Source: Arthrobacter alpinus (GTDB lineage: Bacteria > Actinomycetota > Actinomycetes > Actinomycetales > Micrococcaceae). Taken from it: a DNA stretch of 64,000 nt. This document shows positions 18,801 through 28,495 of the stretch, piece after piece. Every line of letters starts with the position of its first letter. Position 1 is the stretch's first letter. The notes under the pieces were generated by a model that saw nothing but the letters and a program-made list of their open reading frames with translations, was not told where the DNA came from and did not search any database. The position numbers were made by a program, and so were the translations under genes. Location of the stretch: contig NZ_CP013200.1 in NCBI RefSeq assembly GCF_001445575.1, forward strand, positions 62,001 through 126,000. Reading direction: 5' to 3'.

Positions 18801-20634
18801 CCCGGCGCTCGATGAGTACAAGATCGTCACGGTCAATGGCGTGAAGGTGGCCATCATCGGCGCCATCACTCAGGAGACCCCAACCCTCGTCACTCCGTCC
18901 GGCATCTCCATGCTGGACTTCGGTGATCCCGTTGAAGCAGTCAACCGCGTGGCGAAGAAGATCACCGACGGCAATCTGGCCGATGTCATCGTGGCCGAAT
19001 ACCATGAGGGAGCCGGAGCCGGAACACCGGAAAAGGCAACCCTCGAGCAGGAAATTGCCGCAGGCGGCGCCTTCAAGGAGCTCGTGACAAAGACCAGTGC
19101 CTCGGTCAACGCCATCTTCACCGGGCACACTCACAAGCAGTACGCCTGGGATGCACCCATCCCTGGCATTTCCGCTGATGCGGCCTTGAAGACCCGCCCC
19201 GTGCTCCAGACCGGAAGCTATGGCGAGTTTATCGGCCAGATCAAGCTCACGGTCGACGCCGACAACAAGGTTGTCTCCTACACGCAGCGCAATGTGCCCC
19301 GAACCACCGCTGACGACGCCGCGCTCGTGGCCAAGTTCCCCCGCGTGGCGGAGGTCAAGACGATCACCGACAAGGCTCTGGCCGATGCCAAGGTTGCCGG
19401 TAGCGTCCCCGTTGGCAAGATCGCAGCTGACATCACCACGGCGCAGACCTTCGACGCCGCAACGAACAAGTTCATTCGTGACGACCGCGCCAGCGAATCC
19501 ACTCTAGGCAACCTGGTGGGCAACGCCCTCTTGGATGCGCTCAAGTCGGATCGGACAGGTGGAGCCGAGATCGGCGTCGTCAATCCCGGCGGCCTCCGCG
19601 CTGACCTGCTCTACAAGAACACCGGATTCGAGGATGGCGTGGTTAGCTACGCCGCCGCCAATGCGGTCCTGCCGTTCGTGAACAACCTATGGACCACCTC
19701 CCTCACCGGTGCGCAGCTCAAGACCCTGCTGGAGCAGCAGTGGCAGACTAACGCGGACGGCACTATCCCCAGCCGGCCGTTCCTGAATCTGGGCCTGTCC
19801 AACAACGTGGACTACACCTACGATTCCAGCCGCGCACTCGGCGATCACATCACCTCCGTGGTCATCAACGGCGCACCCTTGGATCTGGCGCGCTCCTACC
19901 GCGTAGGTACGTTCAGTTTCCTTGCAACGGGTGGCGACAACTTCCGCGTCTTCACCGAGGGTACCAACACCAAGGATTCCGGTCTCATTGACCGCGATGC
20001 TTGGATTACCTACCTCGGAGAGAAGTCCAAGGCTGCCCCGATCGCACCCGATTTCTCCCGCCGCGGCGTGGACGTAGTCGATGCACCAGCTGCTGTAACG
20101 GAGGGCCAGAAGGTCACGATGAAGCTCAACAAGCTGGATCTGACTTCACTGGGCAGCCCCGACTCCACCAAGGTTGCCGTCCGTTACGAACCTTCGGGCA
20201 GCGGCGGCGGCATCGGATTCGCCGTGCTCGGCGCAGCGGTTCTGCCGTCCGAACTGGGTACTTTCCCCGTCACCGACGGAGCTGCGACGCTGAGCTTCAC
20301 GGTGCCGGAACAGCTCAACGCCGGACGCTTCACCATCACCACCGACGGTGGAACATACGCCCGCCTGCCGATCACCATCCCGGTGACGGCCGACGCCGGC
20401 ACACCGACACCGACGGATACAAGTACGCCGAGTCCCACTGGAACCAGCACGACGCCGGGGGCCTCACCGTCCTCGCCGTCAACAGCGGGTGCCGGAAACG
20501 GCCCCGGTAACGGCTCGGGTGACCTCCCCAACACGGGAGCCACCGTGCTTCCGCTCGGTTTGGGCGCCTTGGTTCTGCTTGGAGCAGGTGCTGCAGTCGC
20601 CATGGCTAACCGCCGCAAGGCAGCTAAGCACTAG
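15834..20634 (+). CDS. Giant LPXTG-anchored extracellular nuclease/5'-nucleotidase (two apparent frameshifts in a linker)
   Basis: A secreted enzyme of about 1,600 residues that should degrade extracellular DNA and release phosphate from nucleotides. In order: signal peptide ending near SPALAND; lamin-tail domain (VIINEAYVNG onward); an OB-like domain (EIQGEGAKSP onward); an endonuclease/exonuclease/phosphatase domain (KVASFNVQNYF, LEEIENS, LLMGDFNAYG, SDHDPVVVG); a calcineurin-type phosphoesterase (LLNINDFHGRID, GNHEFDKG, FTGHTHKQ); the 5'-nucleotidase C-terminal domain (VNPGGLRADL); a Pro/Ser/Thr linker; then LPNTG, a hydrophobic helix and basic tail, the sortase anchor. The frame changes twice between about 16575 and 16616; adding one C at each C run restores a single frame, reading TPTPTGTQGAG and then PPAPPEDAG. 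ATG 15834 starts the signal peptide. Confidence 0.88.
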
Positions 20635-20658
20635 CAACTAGGCGCCGACCGCTAGGAA

Positions 20659-20724
20659 CTGACCCGCAGTGGACGGCGAGACTCACAGGATTCTCTGTGG
20701 TTCTCGCCGTTTGCTGCGGGTCAG
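20659..20724 (+). terminator. Large interrupted hairpin after the nuclease gene
   Basis: CTGACCCGCAG pairs with CTGCGGGTCAG, and inside it ACGGCGAGA pairs with TCTCGCCGT. There is no clear T run, so termination is likely but not certain. Confidence 0.65.
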
Positions 20725-20753
20725 CTGCGTTATGCGGTGCCGAGAAGACATAC

Positions 20754-20866
20754 GGGGGTAGTTATTACCATTCGCCACCGGCTTACCGCGCGCGAATGGT
20801 AGTAACTACCCCCGGAGTGCCGAGGAGGCCGGCCCACCGCGCGCGAATGGTAATAACTACCCCCCG
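20754..20866. repeat. Three-copy inverted/direct repeat around GGGGGTAGTTA
   Basis: A 22-base core is present once forward (20754-20775) and twice inverted (20792-20813 and about 20842-20863), the last two preceded by the same CCGCGCGCGAATGG context. Forward and inverted copies can pair. It fills the gap between two convergent genes. Confidence 0.82.
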
Positions 20867-20899
20867 GCGCACAGAACGAGGCAACCCCAGCCGGAATCC

Positions 20900-22869
20900 T
20901 TAGTCGAGGATGGCTGCGGCGATCGCGTCGGCGTCCAAGACGGTGCGGTAACCGCTGCGGTACTTGGCGGAGGCCTCCGCCGCGATAGCGGTACCCCATT
21001 GAGTTGAGGACAGCTGCAATCCCAAAACATACAGCCCCTCAACCGGCACACCGATCCCATCCACGGGACGGTACGGCGGCGCAGTGACGTCCAAACCGCT
21101 AGTGACCACGGGTCCGCCGTCGGAAGCCATCATCATGCGGGGCCGGACAATGCCGTCGGCCAACAGGTTTTGCAACAAGGGGGACGCACTATTTTGCGCG
21201 TTGTTAGACGGGGCCAATGCCTCGATCAGGTGGCGCGCTTCCCACGGGATATCGGCCACCCATGGAGAGCTGGCGGTGAACACCCCGTGCTGGACGCGGA
21301 ACACCGGATCCGGCCCAGTGAAATGAACCACCCCGGCCCGCACCAGCGCGGCCAACTGTTCCACGCGGATAGCTGGCGGACCGCTGGCCAACCCCTCCAC
21401 GAAGCCTTCAAACCAGCCGCGCAACTCCCCCAGCCACGATGCCTGAGTGATGCCGCGGTCAGCCACAAGAGATTTCACAATGGCACGCCCGGCATTCAGC
21501 GCACCAATAGCCATCTTGACCGGATCGTCTTCGCCGAGCGCGGACCCGGCAGCGTCCGCCACCAGGTACTCCAGCACGGCGGCGTCCAGCTGTTCGTGGG
21601 TGGCAAAGTGCCTGCCCGCACTAGGGAGTCCCCCACGGTCGGCGAGCCCGGCATCACTGGCTTTTTGCCCAGCGAGAGGGCGGGCCAGCCCGGGCAAGTC
21701 CAACACATGCCCGTGCTGCACGTGCCGCCCCAGCAACTCCGCGAGCTCCTGCTCCCAGGCCGGGGATCCGCCGTCGAGCCCGGTATGCAGCATGGCATCA
21801 AGCTCAGGCAACAGCTCGGGGGTGACCAGCTCGGGGCGGGTCCGGGCCAGCGTGGTGTAGTACGCCCAGATGGTATCGCGGTGCAGCAGCGGCCAAATAT
21901 CGTGGTCAAAACCGGCTGTGGCACCCATGGCGCGAATGGCGGCCACGGCATCCTCGCCCAGGAATCGCAGCGTGATCGATTGCGGGTAGTACGCGGCCAG
22001 TTCGGCCTTGGCCCGGTATGGCGTCCCTCGCCGCGAAGCGCCAACGATCACCGGCTCACGCCCTGACGCCACATACCGCAGCGCCTCGCCCGCCGGACGC
22101 CCGGTGTCCTCAAAACGCCCGCCGCGGCCCTCGGTCAGCTGGCCCAGCACATCAAAAAAGTTCAATCCCATGCCACGCACCAAGACGGTTTCGCCAGCGG
22201 GCAGCTGATCCCAATCCACATCGTTGGGCACGGCCGGGGGCAGGTACGTCAGCCCATGCTGGCGGGCGTCATCGCGCAGTCCGCGCTGGGCCGGACTCAG
22301 TTTCGACTCCACGTGCCCCAGCGCCAGCACCACCTGATCCGCGCGCAGCGTGCCACCGTCAAGGAGTACGACGTCGAACCCGCCTTGGGTGCGATCCCGC
22401 ACCACTCGCTTCGCCTCAGTGGCGTGATTGACCAGGGTGACTCCGGCTGGCAGGTTTTCGCGCAGCTGCTCAAAGCACCAGCTCAGATACCGGCCGTAGA
22501 TGGCACGGCTGGGGAAATTATTCGCAGCCAGGGCCGCCAACTCCTGCTGATCGCCTTCGCTGAGTCCGGGCCAGGGGGTGTCCAGCTGGGCCGCGCGCCA
22601 CTGGTTGAACGTGCAACCGGCTACGGGCGGAGCATCCACGCCCTGGTCAGGAATCAGTGTTGGAAAAAAGCTCTGGGTGTTCATCAGGTACAGGCGCGAT
22701 TGCTCCGTGCGCCAGACGTGGCCAGCCCCCGGGGCGAAGGGGTCAATGAGGTGTATGTGCAGCTCTCCGCCCTCGCTTTGAGCCCGGCGCGCCAACAGCC
22801 GTTCCACCACGGAAGTCCCGCGGGGCCCCGCCCCACAATTGCCACCGTCTGTACGCCCAAGGATTCCAC
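20900..22869 (-). CDS. FAD/NAD(P)-binding protein (FAD_NAD_binding_9 type), apparent frameshift near the N-terminus
   Basis: A soluble flavoprotein of about 650 residues; the reaction is unknown. The start ATG 22869 gives MESLGVQTVAIVG, then the frame is lost; the next frame supplies GAGPRGTSVVERLLARR. Adding one G to the run at 22831-22834 (plus-strand coordinates) makes the family's dinucleotide-binding motif VAIVGAGPRGTSVVERL, so the gene is probably intact in the cell. Further family blocks are ADQVVLALGHVES and VLVRGMGLNFFDVL, and near the end GVPVEGLYVLGLQLSSTQWG. It is divergent from the S9 peptidase gene and convergent with the nuclease. Members are sometimes named hydroxylases; I see no basis to choose. 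Confidence 0.8.
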
Positions 22870-22950
22870 TCCTTGAGCTTAACTGATGGAGCCTGCAGAG
22901 GCGGCCGCGGGACGAGCCGGGACGAGCCGGAGAACCCTGAACGGGCACAT

Positions 22951-23005
22951 GGTTGCGAGCTAACCGTGCGCAGCTCCAAGAGTGGCGCATGGTTAACTCG
23001 CAACC
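22951..23005. repeat. 21-bp imperfect inverted repeat in a divergent promoter region
   Basis: The arms 22951-22971 and 22985-23005 are complementary with two mismatches. They lie between the FAD gene and the S9 peptidase, whose start is only 27 bases away. Confidence 0.75.
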
Positions 23006-23032
23006 ACGCGCAGCTTCAACGAGGATGGATCC

Positions 23033-25134
23033 ATGACTGACCTTGCCCCGAGCCCCACACTTGCCCACGAACCCGCCGACGAATTCCTGTGGTTGGAAGA
23101 TATCCACGGCGACGACGCCATGACCTGGGTCCGTGAGCACAATGCCAGCACCGACGCCGCCTTGGTGAACCCCGCATATTCGGCGTTGGAGGCGCGAGTG
23201 CTGCAGGTACTGGACTCGGCGGACAGGATCCCGATGGTGTCCAAGCGCGGCGATTGGTACTACAACTTCTGGCGCGACGAGGCCAACCCGCGTGGGCTGT
23301 GGCGACGGACCAGCTGGGAAAGCTACCTCAGTGATGCACCCGAGTGGGACGTGCTGCTCGATGTTGATGCATTGAGCACCACCGAGGATGCCCAGTGGTT
23401 GTGGGCAGGAGCCTCATTCCTACGGCCAGCTCCCGGGAAGGAATACCGCCATGCCATGGTGGCGCTCTCGCCCGATGGCGGAGACGCGGTGGCATACCGG
23501 GAATTCGACCTTGCCACGCGCACGTTTGTGGCTGGCGGATTCGAGCTTCCGGCCGCCAAGACCCGGCTGAGCTGGGTGGATGCGGACACGCTCTATGTGG
23601 GCACCGATACCGGTGAGGGCTCCATGACAGCTTCTTCCTATCCGGCCGCTGCACGGGTGCTTCGTCGCGGCGAATCCCTGGCCCAGCTGGCCGCGAAGGA
23701 ACCGTTGTTCGCCGTCCCGCTGGACCACCTCAGCGGCGGCGTCTCCCACAGCAGCACTCCGGGATTCGAGCGGGACCTCGCCTACGATGTTTGGATTTCT
23801 ACAACAGCCGCAGCTACCTGCGCGTGGGCGATGACTGGGTGCACATCGACGTCCCGGATGACATGTCCGTTTCCCTCCACCACGAGTGGTTGCTCCTGCG
23901 CCCGCGCACCGATTGGAGTGTTTCCGGCAGTGTGTACGGCGCCGGCACCCTGCTGGCCATTGAGCTTGACGCATTCATGGCCGGCAGCCGTTCGCTGACC
24001 ACCATATTCGCCCCCTCGGCGGCGCAGTCGCTGCAGTCGTGGAGCCGGACCCGCGATTTCCTGCTGCTGAACCTGCTCTCCGATGTCTCGTCCAAGATCC
24101 TGGTGCTGGACCCGGCTGCGGACTGGGCCGCCTCGGAACTGGACGCCTGCCCGCCACTGCACTCGGTGGACGCCTTTGCCGTGGACGACGAGGATCCGGA
24201 CGCCGGCAACGACTACTGGCTTGTGGCGTCCGGATTCCTGACCCCCACCACCGTGCTGCGCGGCACCCTGACCCCGCGCGGCACCCCGGGTGCGGCCGCG
24301 GCGCTGGTCCGGGAGGCGCCGTCGTTCTTCACGGCGGAGAACTACTGCGTGGAGCAGCACTTTGCCACCTCCGCCGACGGCACCCGCGTGCCCTACTTCC
24401 AGGTGGGGCCCAAAGATCTGAAGCTCGACGGCGGCAATCCCACCTTCCTCAGTGGTTACGGCGGGTTTGAGGTGTCGCGGACGCCGGCTTACAGCGGCGC
24501 GGTGGGGCGCACCTGGCTCGAGCGCGGAGGCGTCTACGTGGTGGCGAACATCCGCGGCGGCGGCGAATACGGGCCCAACTGGCACACGGCCGCGCTCCAG
24601 GAAAACCGGCACCGCGCCTATGAGGACTTCGCTGCCGTGGCCCGCGATCTGTCGGCGCGAGGTGTGGCCTCCCCGGCGCATCTGGGGTGCGCAGGCGGTA
24701 GCAACGGTGGGCTGTTGGTGGGCAATATGCTCACGCAGTATCCGGAATTGTTCGGGGCGATTTCCTGTGGGGTGCCGCTGCTGGACATGCGCCGGTACAC
24801 GAAGCTATCCGCAGGTGCATCCTGGATTGCCGAGTATGGCGACCCGGATGTTCCGGAGCAGTGGGAATTCATCAAGACATTTTCGCCGTACCACCTGCTC
24901 CGTGCCGGGGTGAAGTATCCTGCCACGTTCATTTGGACGGCAACTTCGGATGACCGGGTGGGGCCCGTGCAGGCGCGCAAGATGGCGGCACGGATGGAAT
25001 CGATGGAAATTCCCGTCTGGTTCCACGAGGCGTTGGAAGGCGGTCATGCCGGTGCCGGAAACAACGAACAGGCGGCCAGACTGCATACGGCCTCGCATGA
25101 ATTCCTCTGGCGGGCTCTTAATGGTCAGCTGTAA
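23033..25134 (+). CDS. Prolyl oligopeptidase family (S9) serine peptidase, apparent frameshift
   Basis: A cytoplasmic S9 peptidase of about 700 residues that would cleave short peptides. The first frame (23033 to about 23790) begins FLWLEDIHGDDAM, the usual N-terminus, and covers part of the beta-propeller. The second frame continues as LDFYNSRSYLRVGDDW and ends with the catalytic domain: Ser in CAGGSNGGLLVGNM, Asp in TSDDRVGP and His in EGGHAGAG. One missing base near TTT 23790-23792 rejoins them as YDVLDFYNSRSY. With that the triad and full length are normal. ATG 23033 is the clear start. No signal peptide is seen. Confidence 0.85.
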
Positions 25135-25189
25135 TTTATGCGAAAACGTCTCGGCGCGCAGTGATTTTGCCCCTACCCCGGCTCTCGTT

Positions 25190-25219
25190 TTGCATTGTGG
25201 GCCCTCTACTGGGTAAAGT
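25190..25219 (+). promoter_or_regulatory. Putative promoter of tRNA-Ser(GCT)
   Basis: TTGCAT (25190-25195), 18-base spacer, TAAAGT (25214-25219), about 40 bases before the tRNA. Confidence 0.4.
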
Positions 25220-25258
25220 TTGGGATGCTGGTTAGGGGCTTCTACCTTAGCCAGTGCT

Positions 25259-25346
25259 GGAGACGTGCCAGAGCGGCCGAATGGGCTTCACTGCTAATGA
25301 AGTGTGGGGCACAACTCCACCGGGAGTTCAAATCTCCCCGTCTCCG
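25259..25346 (+). tRNA. tRNA-Ser (GCT)
   Basis: A class II tRNA. GGAGACG pairs with CGTCTCC, discriminator G, no encoded CCA. The anticodon stem CTTCA/TGAAG holds loop CTGCTAA with anticodon GCT at 25293-25295. Confidence 0.96.
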
Positions 25347-25352
25347 CAGCAT

Positions 25353-25390
25353 AAAATGCACCCCTCGATTTATCGAGGGGTGCATTTTTG
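25353..25390 (+). terminator. Terminator after tRNA-Ser(GCT)
   Basis: AAAATGCACCCCTCGA (25353-25368) pairs perfectly with 25373-25388 across a TTTA loop, ending in a T run. Confidence 0.92.
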
Positions 25391-25465
25391 CGTTCTGGCG
25401 CACCTGCTAGGCCTGCTCGCATCCCGCATCCCGCATCATAAACATCCGACCATTACACTTGCACC

Positions 25466-26137
25466 ATGGCCGTAACTGATGAAGCAATCACCAAGATCAA
25501 GGACATGATCATCTCCGGGAAGCTGTCGGCCGGAGATCGTCTGCCCCCGGAGAAGGAACTCAGCGAGAAACTGGGCCTTTCCCGCAGCTCGCTCCGCGAA
25601 GCCGTCAAGGCCTTAGAGATCATTCGCGTCCTGGACGTACGCCGAGGTGACGGCACGTACGTGACCAGCTTGGAACCCGAACTCCTCAGCGAGGCCATGA
25701 CGTTCATTGTGGACCTGCATCAGGACAAATCAATCCTGGACATCTTTGCCGTCCGGCGCATCCTGGAACCTGCGGCTGCCGCGATGGCTGCCACCCGCAT
25801 CACCCCGGAGCAAATTTCAGCCTTGCGGGCCACGATGGAGAACATCAACGAGGAAACGAGCGTCGAGTCACTGGTTGATCACGATCTGGTGTTCCATGAG
25901 CTCATCACTGCCGCCGCCGATAACTCCTACCTGGCCAGCGTCCTGAATGCCCTCTCCAGCAGCACCGTGCGCGCCCGCATTTGGCGCGGCCTGACACAGG
26001 AAAAGGCCGTGGACCGCACGCTCGCCGAGCACACAGCCATCATTGAAGCCTTGGAACGCGGCGACGCCGATCTGGCCAAGTCACTGCTGACAGTACACAT
26101 CAGCGGTGTTGAGCACTGGCTCCGACAGGCGCTGTAA
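25466..26137 (+). CDS. GntR-family regulator, FadR subfamily (FCD domain)
   Basis: A DNA-binding repressor or activator of the FadR subgroup. The N-terminal winged helix shows the family signature SAGDRLPPEKELSEKLGLSR and SSLREAVKALE, with the wing at RRGDGTYV. The C-terminal all-helical FCD domain has its metal-ligand pattern DHDLVFHELI, then EHTAIIEALERGD and a late His in LLTVHISGVEHW. It stands alone, between a tRNA terminator and a PadR unit, about 1.3 kb from the fucose transporter genes, which have no regulator of their own. It is therefore one of two candidates for the fucose regulator; direct evidence is lacking. Confidence 0.88.
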   Translation: MAVTDEAITKIKDMIISGKLSAGDRLPPEKELSEKLGLSRSSLREAVKALEIIRVLDVRRGDGTYVTSLEPELLSEAMTFIVDLHQDKSILDIFAVRRILEPAAAAMAATRITPEQISALRATMENINEETSVESLVDHDLVFHELITAAADNSYLASVLNALSSSTVRARIWRGLTQEKAVDRTLAEHTAIIEALERGDADLAKSLLTVHISGVEHWLRQAL

Positions 26138-26184
26138 CCACCCGATCCAGCGCTGCACCACCCTGCCCAGCAGTAACCGCCCGC

Positions 26185-26218
26185 CCGCCCGCCATGATGA
26201 CATGGCCGGCGGGATTTC
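26185..26218 (+). terminator. Terminator after the GntR gene
   Basis: GCCATG (26191-26196) pairs with CATGGC (26201-26206) over an ATGA loop; outer CCCGCC and GGCGGG extend the stem, followed by ATTTCTCTTT. Confidence 0.7.
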
Positions 26219-26238
26219 TCTTTAACAAGCTTGCCACA

Positions 26239-26250
26239 CTAACTAGTTAG
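26239..26250. promoter_or_regulatory. Candidate PadR operator
   Basis: The perfect 12-base palindrome CTAACTAGTTAG lies 15 bases before the PadR start, where an autoregulating repressor would bind. Confidence 0.45.
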
Positions 26251-26265
26251 ACATACTATCTAGCT

Positions 26266-26628
26266 ATGAGTTCATCAATCGAAGAACCGTGGCCGGGCGA
26301 CTGGAACCGCGCCTCACTGGGCCTCTGCGCACTGGAGGCTTTGACGGGCGGCCCCAGCTACGGATACGCCATCATCACCGCTCTTGAGGACGCAGGACTG
26401 GGCACCATCAAGGGCGGCACGCTCTACCCGCTGTTGACCCGTTTCGAGACGGCCGGCTGGGTCGAGGTTGAATGGCGCGCCGGCGAAAGCGGTCCCGGCA
26501 GAAAATACTTCTCGCTCACCGCCGCAGGCCGCACAGAGCTGGATCGCCAGCGCAAACAATGGCACACCTTCACTACCCGTACGACGGCATTTCTCGCCAC
26601 CGCACCCGATCGAGGAGTTTTGCAATGA
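26266..26628 (+). CDS. PadR-family transcriptional regulator
   Basis: A 120-residue winged-helix regulator. The PadR domain is clear: LGLCALEALTGGPSYGYAIITALEDAG, then the recognition segment KGGTLYPLLTRFETAGWVEVEW (parts LYPLL and GWVE are the family landmarks), then RKYFSLTAAGRTELDRQ. Members usually repress a small operon and themselves. Its stop overlaps the start of the next gene (ATGA), a HAAS-domain membrane protein; PadR-HAAS pairs are common and act as small sensory units. A 12-base palindrome just upstream is the likely operator. Confidence 0.92.
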   Translation: MSSSIEEPWPGDWNRASLGLCALEALTGGPSYGYAIITALEDAGLGTIKGGTLYPLLTRFETAGWVEVEWRAGESGPGRKYFSLTAAGRTELDRQRKQWHTFTTRTTAFLATAPDRGVLQ

Positions 26629-27359
26629 GCCAGGAAGAAATGACGAAAGGGACCCGCAAAAAGTGGCTGGACGCGCTGGCCATGGAACTACGCCTGAAGG
26701 ATTTCTCCGGCGCAGCTATTGGCGATGCGCTGGCAAGCGTTGAGGAGTTTCTTGCCGATTCCGGCCAATCCCCTGTGGAGGCCTTTGGCACACCCCGCGA
26801 CTACGCTGGGCAATTGGCGGGCGGAACGCAGCGGTCCGCCATCAAGGGCATGCGCGGGACCATCGCCTTCAGCGCCACCAGTCTCCTCGCATTCCTTACG
26901 TTCAACGCGGCCCTGACCCCATCGCCCAACGGAGGGCTGATGCTTATTAGCGCATGGCAGCTCGTGTGCATGCTCATTTTGGCCGCCCTGGTCATTTCAC
27001 TGCCGCTCTATCTGACGCATCTTTTACGACACACGTGGGCATTGATAGCCGTACCTGTTGTTGGCGCCGCGGCCGGGATACTCTCGGCATCACTCACACC
27101 GAAGACGGCCGCAGACGCTTACCTGACGCTCTCACCGGTGCCGGTTCTATTCATCAGCGCCGCCCTCATGCTGGCCCTGGCACTGGTCGGCACCATTAAT
27201 GTTGTGCGCGGGCAGCCAGATCTAATAGTCAGCCCGCTGGAGCCCGCCCCGGCCATGACGGTGAAGGCCCGCTGGTTCGAGATCCTCACCCAGTGGCTGT
27301 TCCCGATCCTCGCCGTCTTCCTGCTGGGCCTCACCACCCTTTTCAGCGCAGCGGCGTAA
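26625..27359 (+). CDS. HAAS-domain membrane protein (DUF1700-like), partner of PadR
   Basis: The N-terminal 65 residues resemble the HAAS signalling domain (KKWLDALAMELRLKDFSG, then VEEFLADSGQSPVEAFGTP and DYAGQL), which links PadR-regulated systems to membrane proteins. About five hydrophobic segments follow (from GTIAFSATSLLAFLTF onward), ending in a helix near the C-terminus. The frame is open further up, but ATG 26625 overlapping the PadR stop is the natural coupled start. The role is unknown: probably sensing at the membrane. A strong bidirectional terminator follows. Confidence 0.8.
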   Translation: MSQEEMTKGTRKKWLDALAMELRLKDFSGAAIGDALASVEEFLADSGQSPVEAFGTPRDYAGQLAGGTQRSAIKGMRGTIAFSATSLLAFLTFNAALTPSPNGGLMLISAWQLVCMLILAALVISLPLYLTHLLRHTWALIAVPVVGAAAGILSASLTPKTAADAYLTLSPVPVLFISAALMLALALVGTINVVRGQPDLIVSPLEPAPAMTVKARWFEILTQWLFPILAVFLLGLTTLFSAAA

Positions 27360-27371
27360 CTTCTGAACCGC

Positions 27372-27432
27372 AAAAGGCCCCGGCGGGCGTGGCTGCCGAA
27401 GTAATTCAGCAGCCACGCCCGCCGGGGCCTTT
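27372..27432. terminator. Bidirectional terminator between convergent genes
   Basis: AAAGGCCCCGGCGGGCGTGG (from 27373) pairs with the complementary arm ending GGGGCCTTT at 27431, giving a stem of over 20 pairs flanked by A and T runs. Confidence 0.9.
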
Positions 27433-27449
27433 GGTAGTTCTAGCGATTC

Positions 27450-28424
27450 TTACTCGTAGAGGTTCGCTGCGATATCGGCGTCGGCAATGTTGTTCTTGTC
27501 ATACCAGTAGAAGCCGGTGTCGATAACCTTCTCGACTTTTTCGCCCTTTATGGCGGCGACGGCGGCCTTGACCGTCTCGTAGCCAATACCCACGGGGTTC
27601 TGCGTGACAGCACCAGCCATGAGGCCATCCTTGATGGCCTCCATCTGAGCCTTGCCGGAGTCGAAACCAACAATGGTCAGCTTGCCGGTCTTGCCTGCTT
27701 CCTTCACTGCATTGACGACGCCGATTGCGGCGCCTTCGTTGGTGCCGTACATGCCGGCCAGATTTGGGTAGGCGGTCATGATGGATTTGGCTGCGTCGGT
27801 GGACTTGGCCTGGTCGCCATCCGCGTACTGAATGTCAACGATCTTGATGTCCGGAGCGTTGGCCTTCAGGTAGTCCACGAAGCCGTCGCGGCGATCGGTG
27901 CCAGAGGTGGCTGTCTGGGAGTGACCCACAATGGCAATCTCACCCTTCTTGCCCAGCAGCTCCGCCATGTGCTTTGCGGCCTCCGCCGCGGCCGCCTTGT
28001 TATCGGTTGAGGCAGTTGCCACGGGGATGTCGGAATCGACGCCGGAGTCAAAGGCAATCACCGGGATGTTCTTGCTCTTCGCATCCTGCAGAACACCCTC
28101 GGCAGCCTTGGAGTCCAAAGCCGCCAGAGCCAGCGCCTGCGGGTTCTTCGCCATGGCGTTGTTCAGCTGATCCATCTGCTGCTGAACGTTGGTTTCCTTG
28201 TCAGGGCCCTCGAAGGAGATCTCGACATCGAATTCCGCAGCGGCCTTCTCGGCACCTTGCTTCACTGACTGCCAGAACTGGTGCTGGAATCCCTTGGACA
28301 CAATTGCGATGTACGGCTTGCCGCCACCCCCTCCGGCAGGAGCTTGCGCTGCCGTGTCACAGGCCGCAACGCTCAGTGACAGTGCGGCGACGGCGGCCAG
28401 GGAGAGAAATTTTCTTCTTTGCAT
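27450..28424 (-). CDS. Sugar ABC transporter substrate-binding lipoprotein (RbsB-like; probably L-fucose)
   Basis: A periplasmic-binding-protein-1 type sugar receptor, anchored by the lipobox SVAAC. The mature part has the RbsB fold: IAIVSKGFQHQFWQSVKQGA, DKETNVQQQMDQLNN, and the ligand-binding DSGVDSD and TNEGAAIGV segments, ending with the DNPVGIG-like TQNPVGIGYET. It is last of the transporter operon (ATPase, permease, receptor). L-fucose as substrate is inferred from the adjoining catabolic genes; ribose or rhamnose remain possible. Confidence 0.85.
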   Translation of the reverse strand: MQRRKFLSLAAVAALSLSVAACDTAAQAPAGGGGGKPYIAIVSKGFQHQFWQSVKQGAEKAAAEFDVEISFEGPDKETNVQQQMDQLNNAMAKNPQALALAALDSKAAEGVLQDAKSKNIPVIAFDSGVDSDIPVATASTDNKAAAAEAAKHMAELLGKKGEIAIVGHSQTATSGTDRRDGFVDYLKANAPDIKIVDIQYADGDQAKSTDAAKSIMTAYPNLAGMYGTNEGAAIGVVNAVKEAGKTGKLTIVGFDSGKAQMEAIKDGLMAGAVTQNPVGIGYETVKAAVAAIKGEKVEKVIDTGFYWYDKNNIADADIAANLYE

Positions 28425-28495
28425 GAGGGGTCTAACTCCTTTGTAAGAAACACGTTTGACAAGGGGAAAAACTGCTAGGAATTGCTGGTAAAAAC

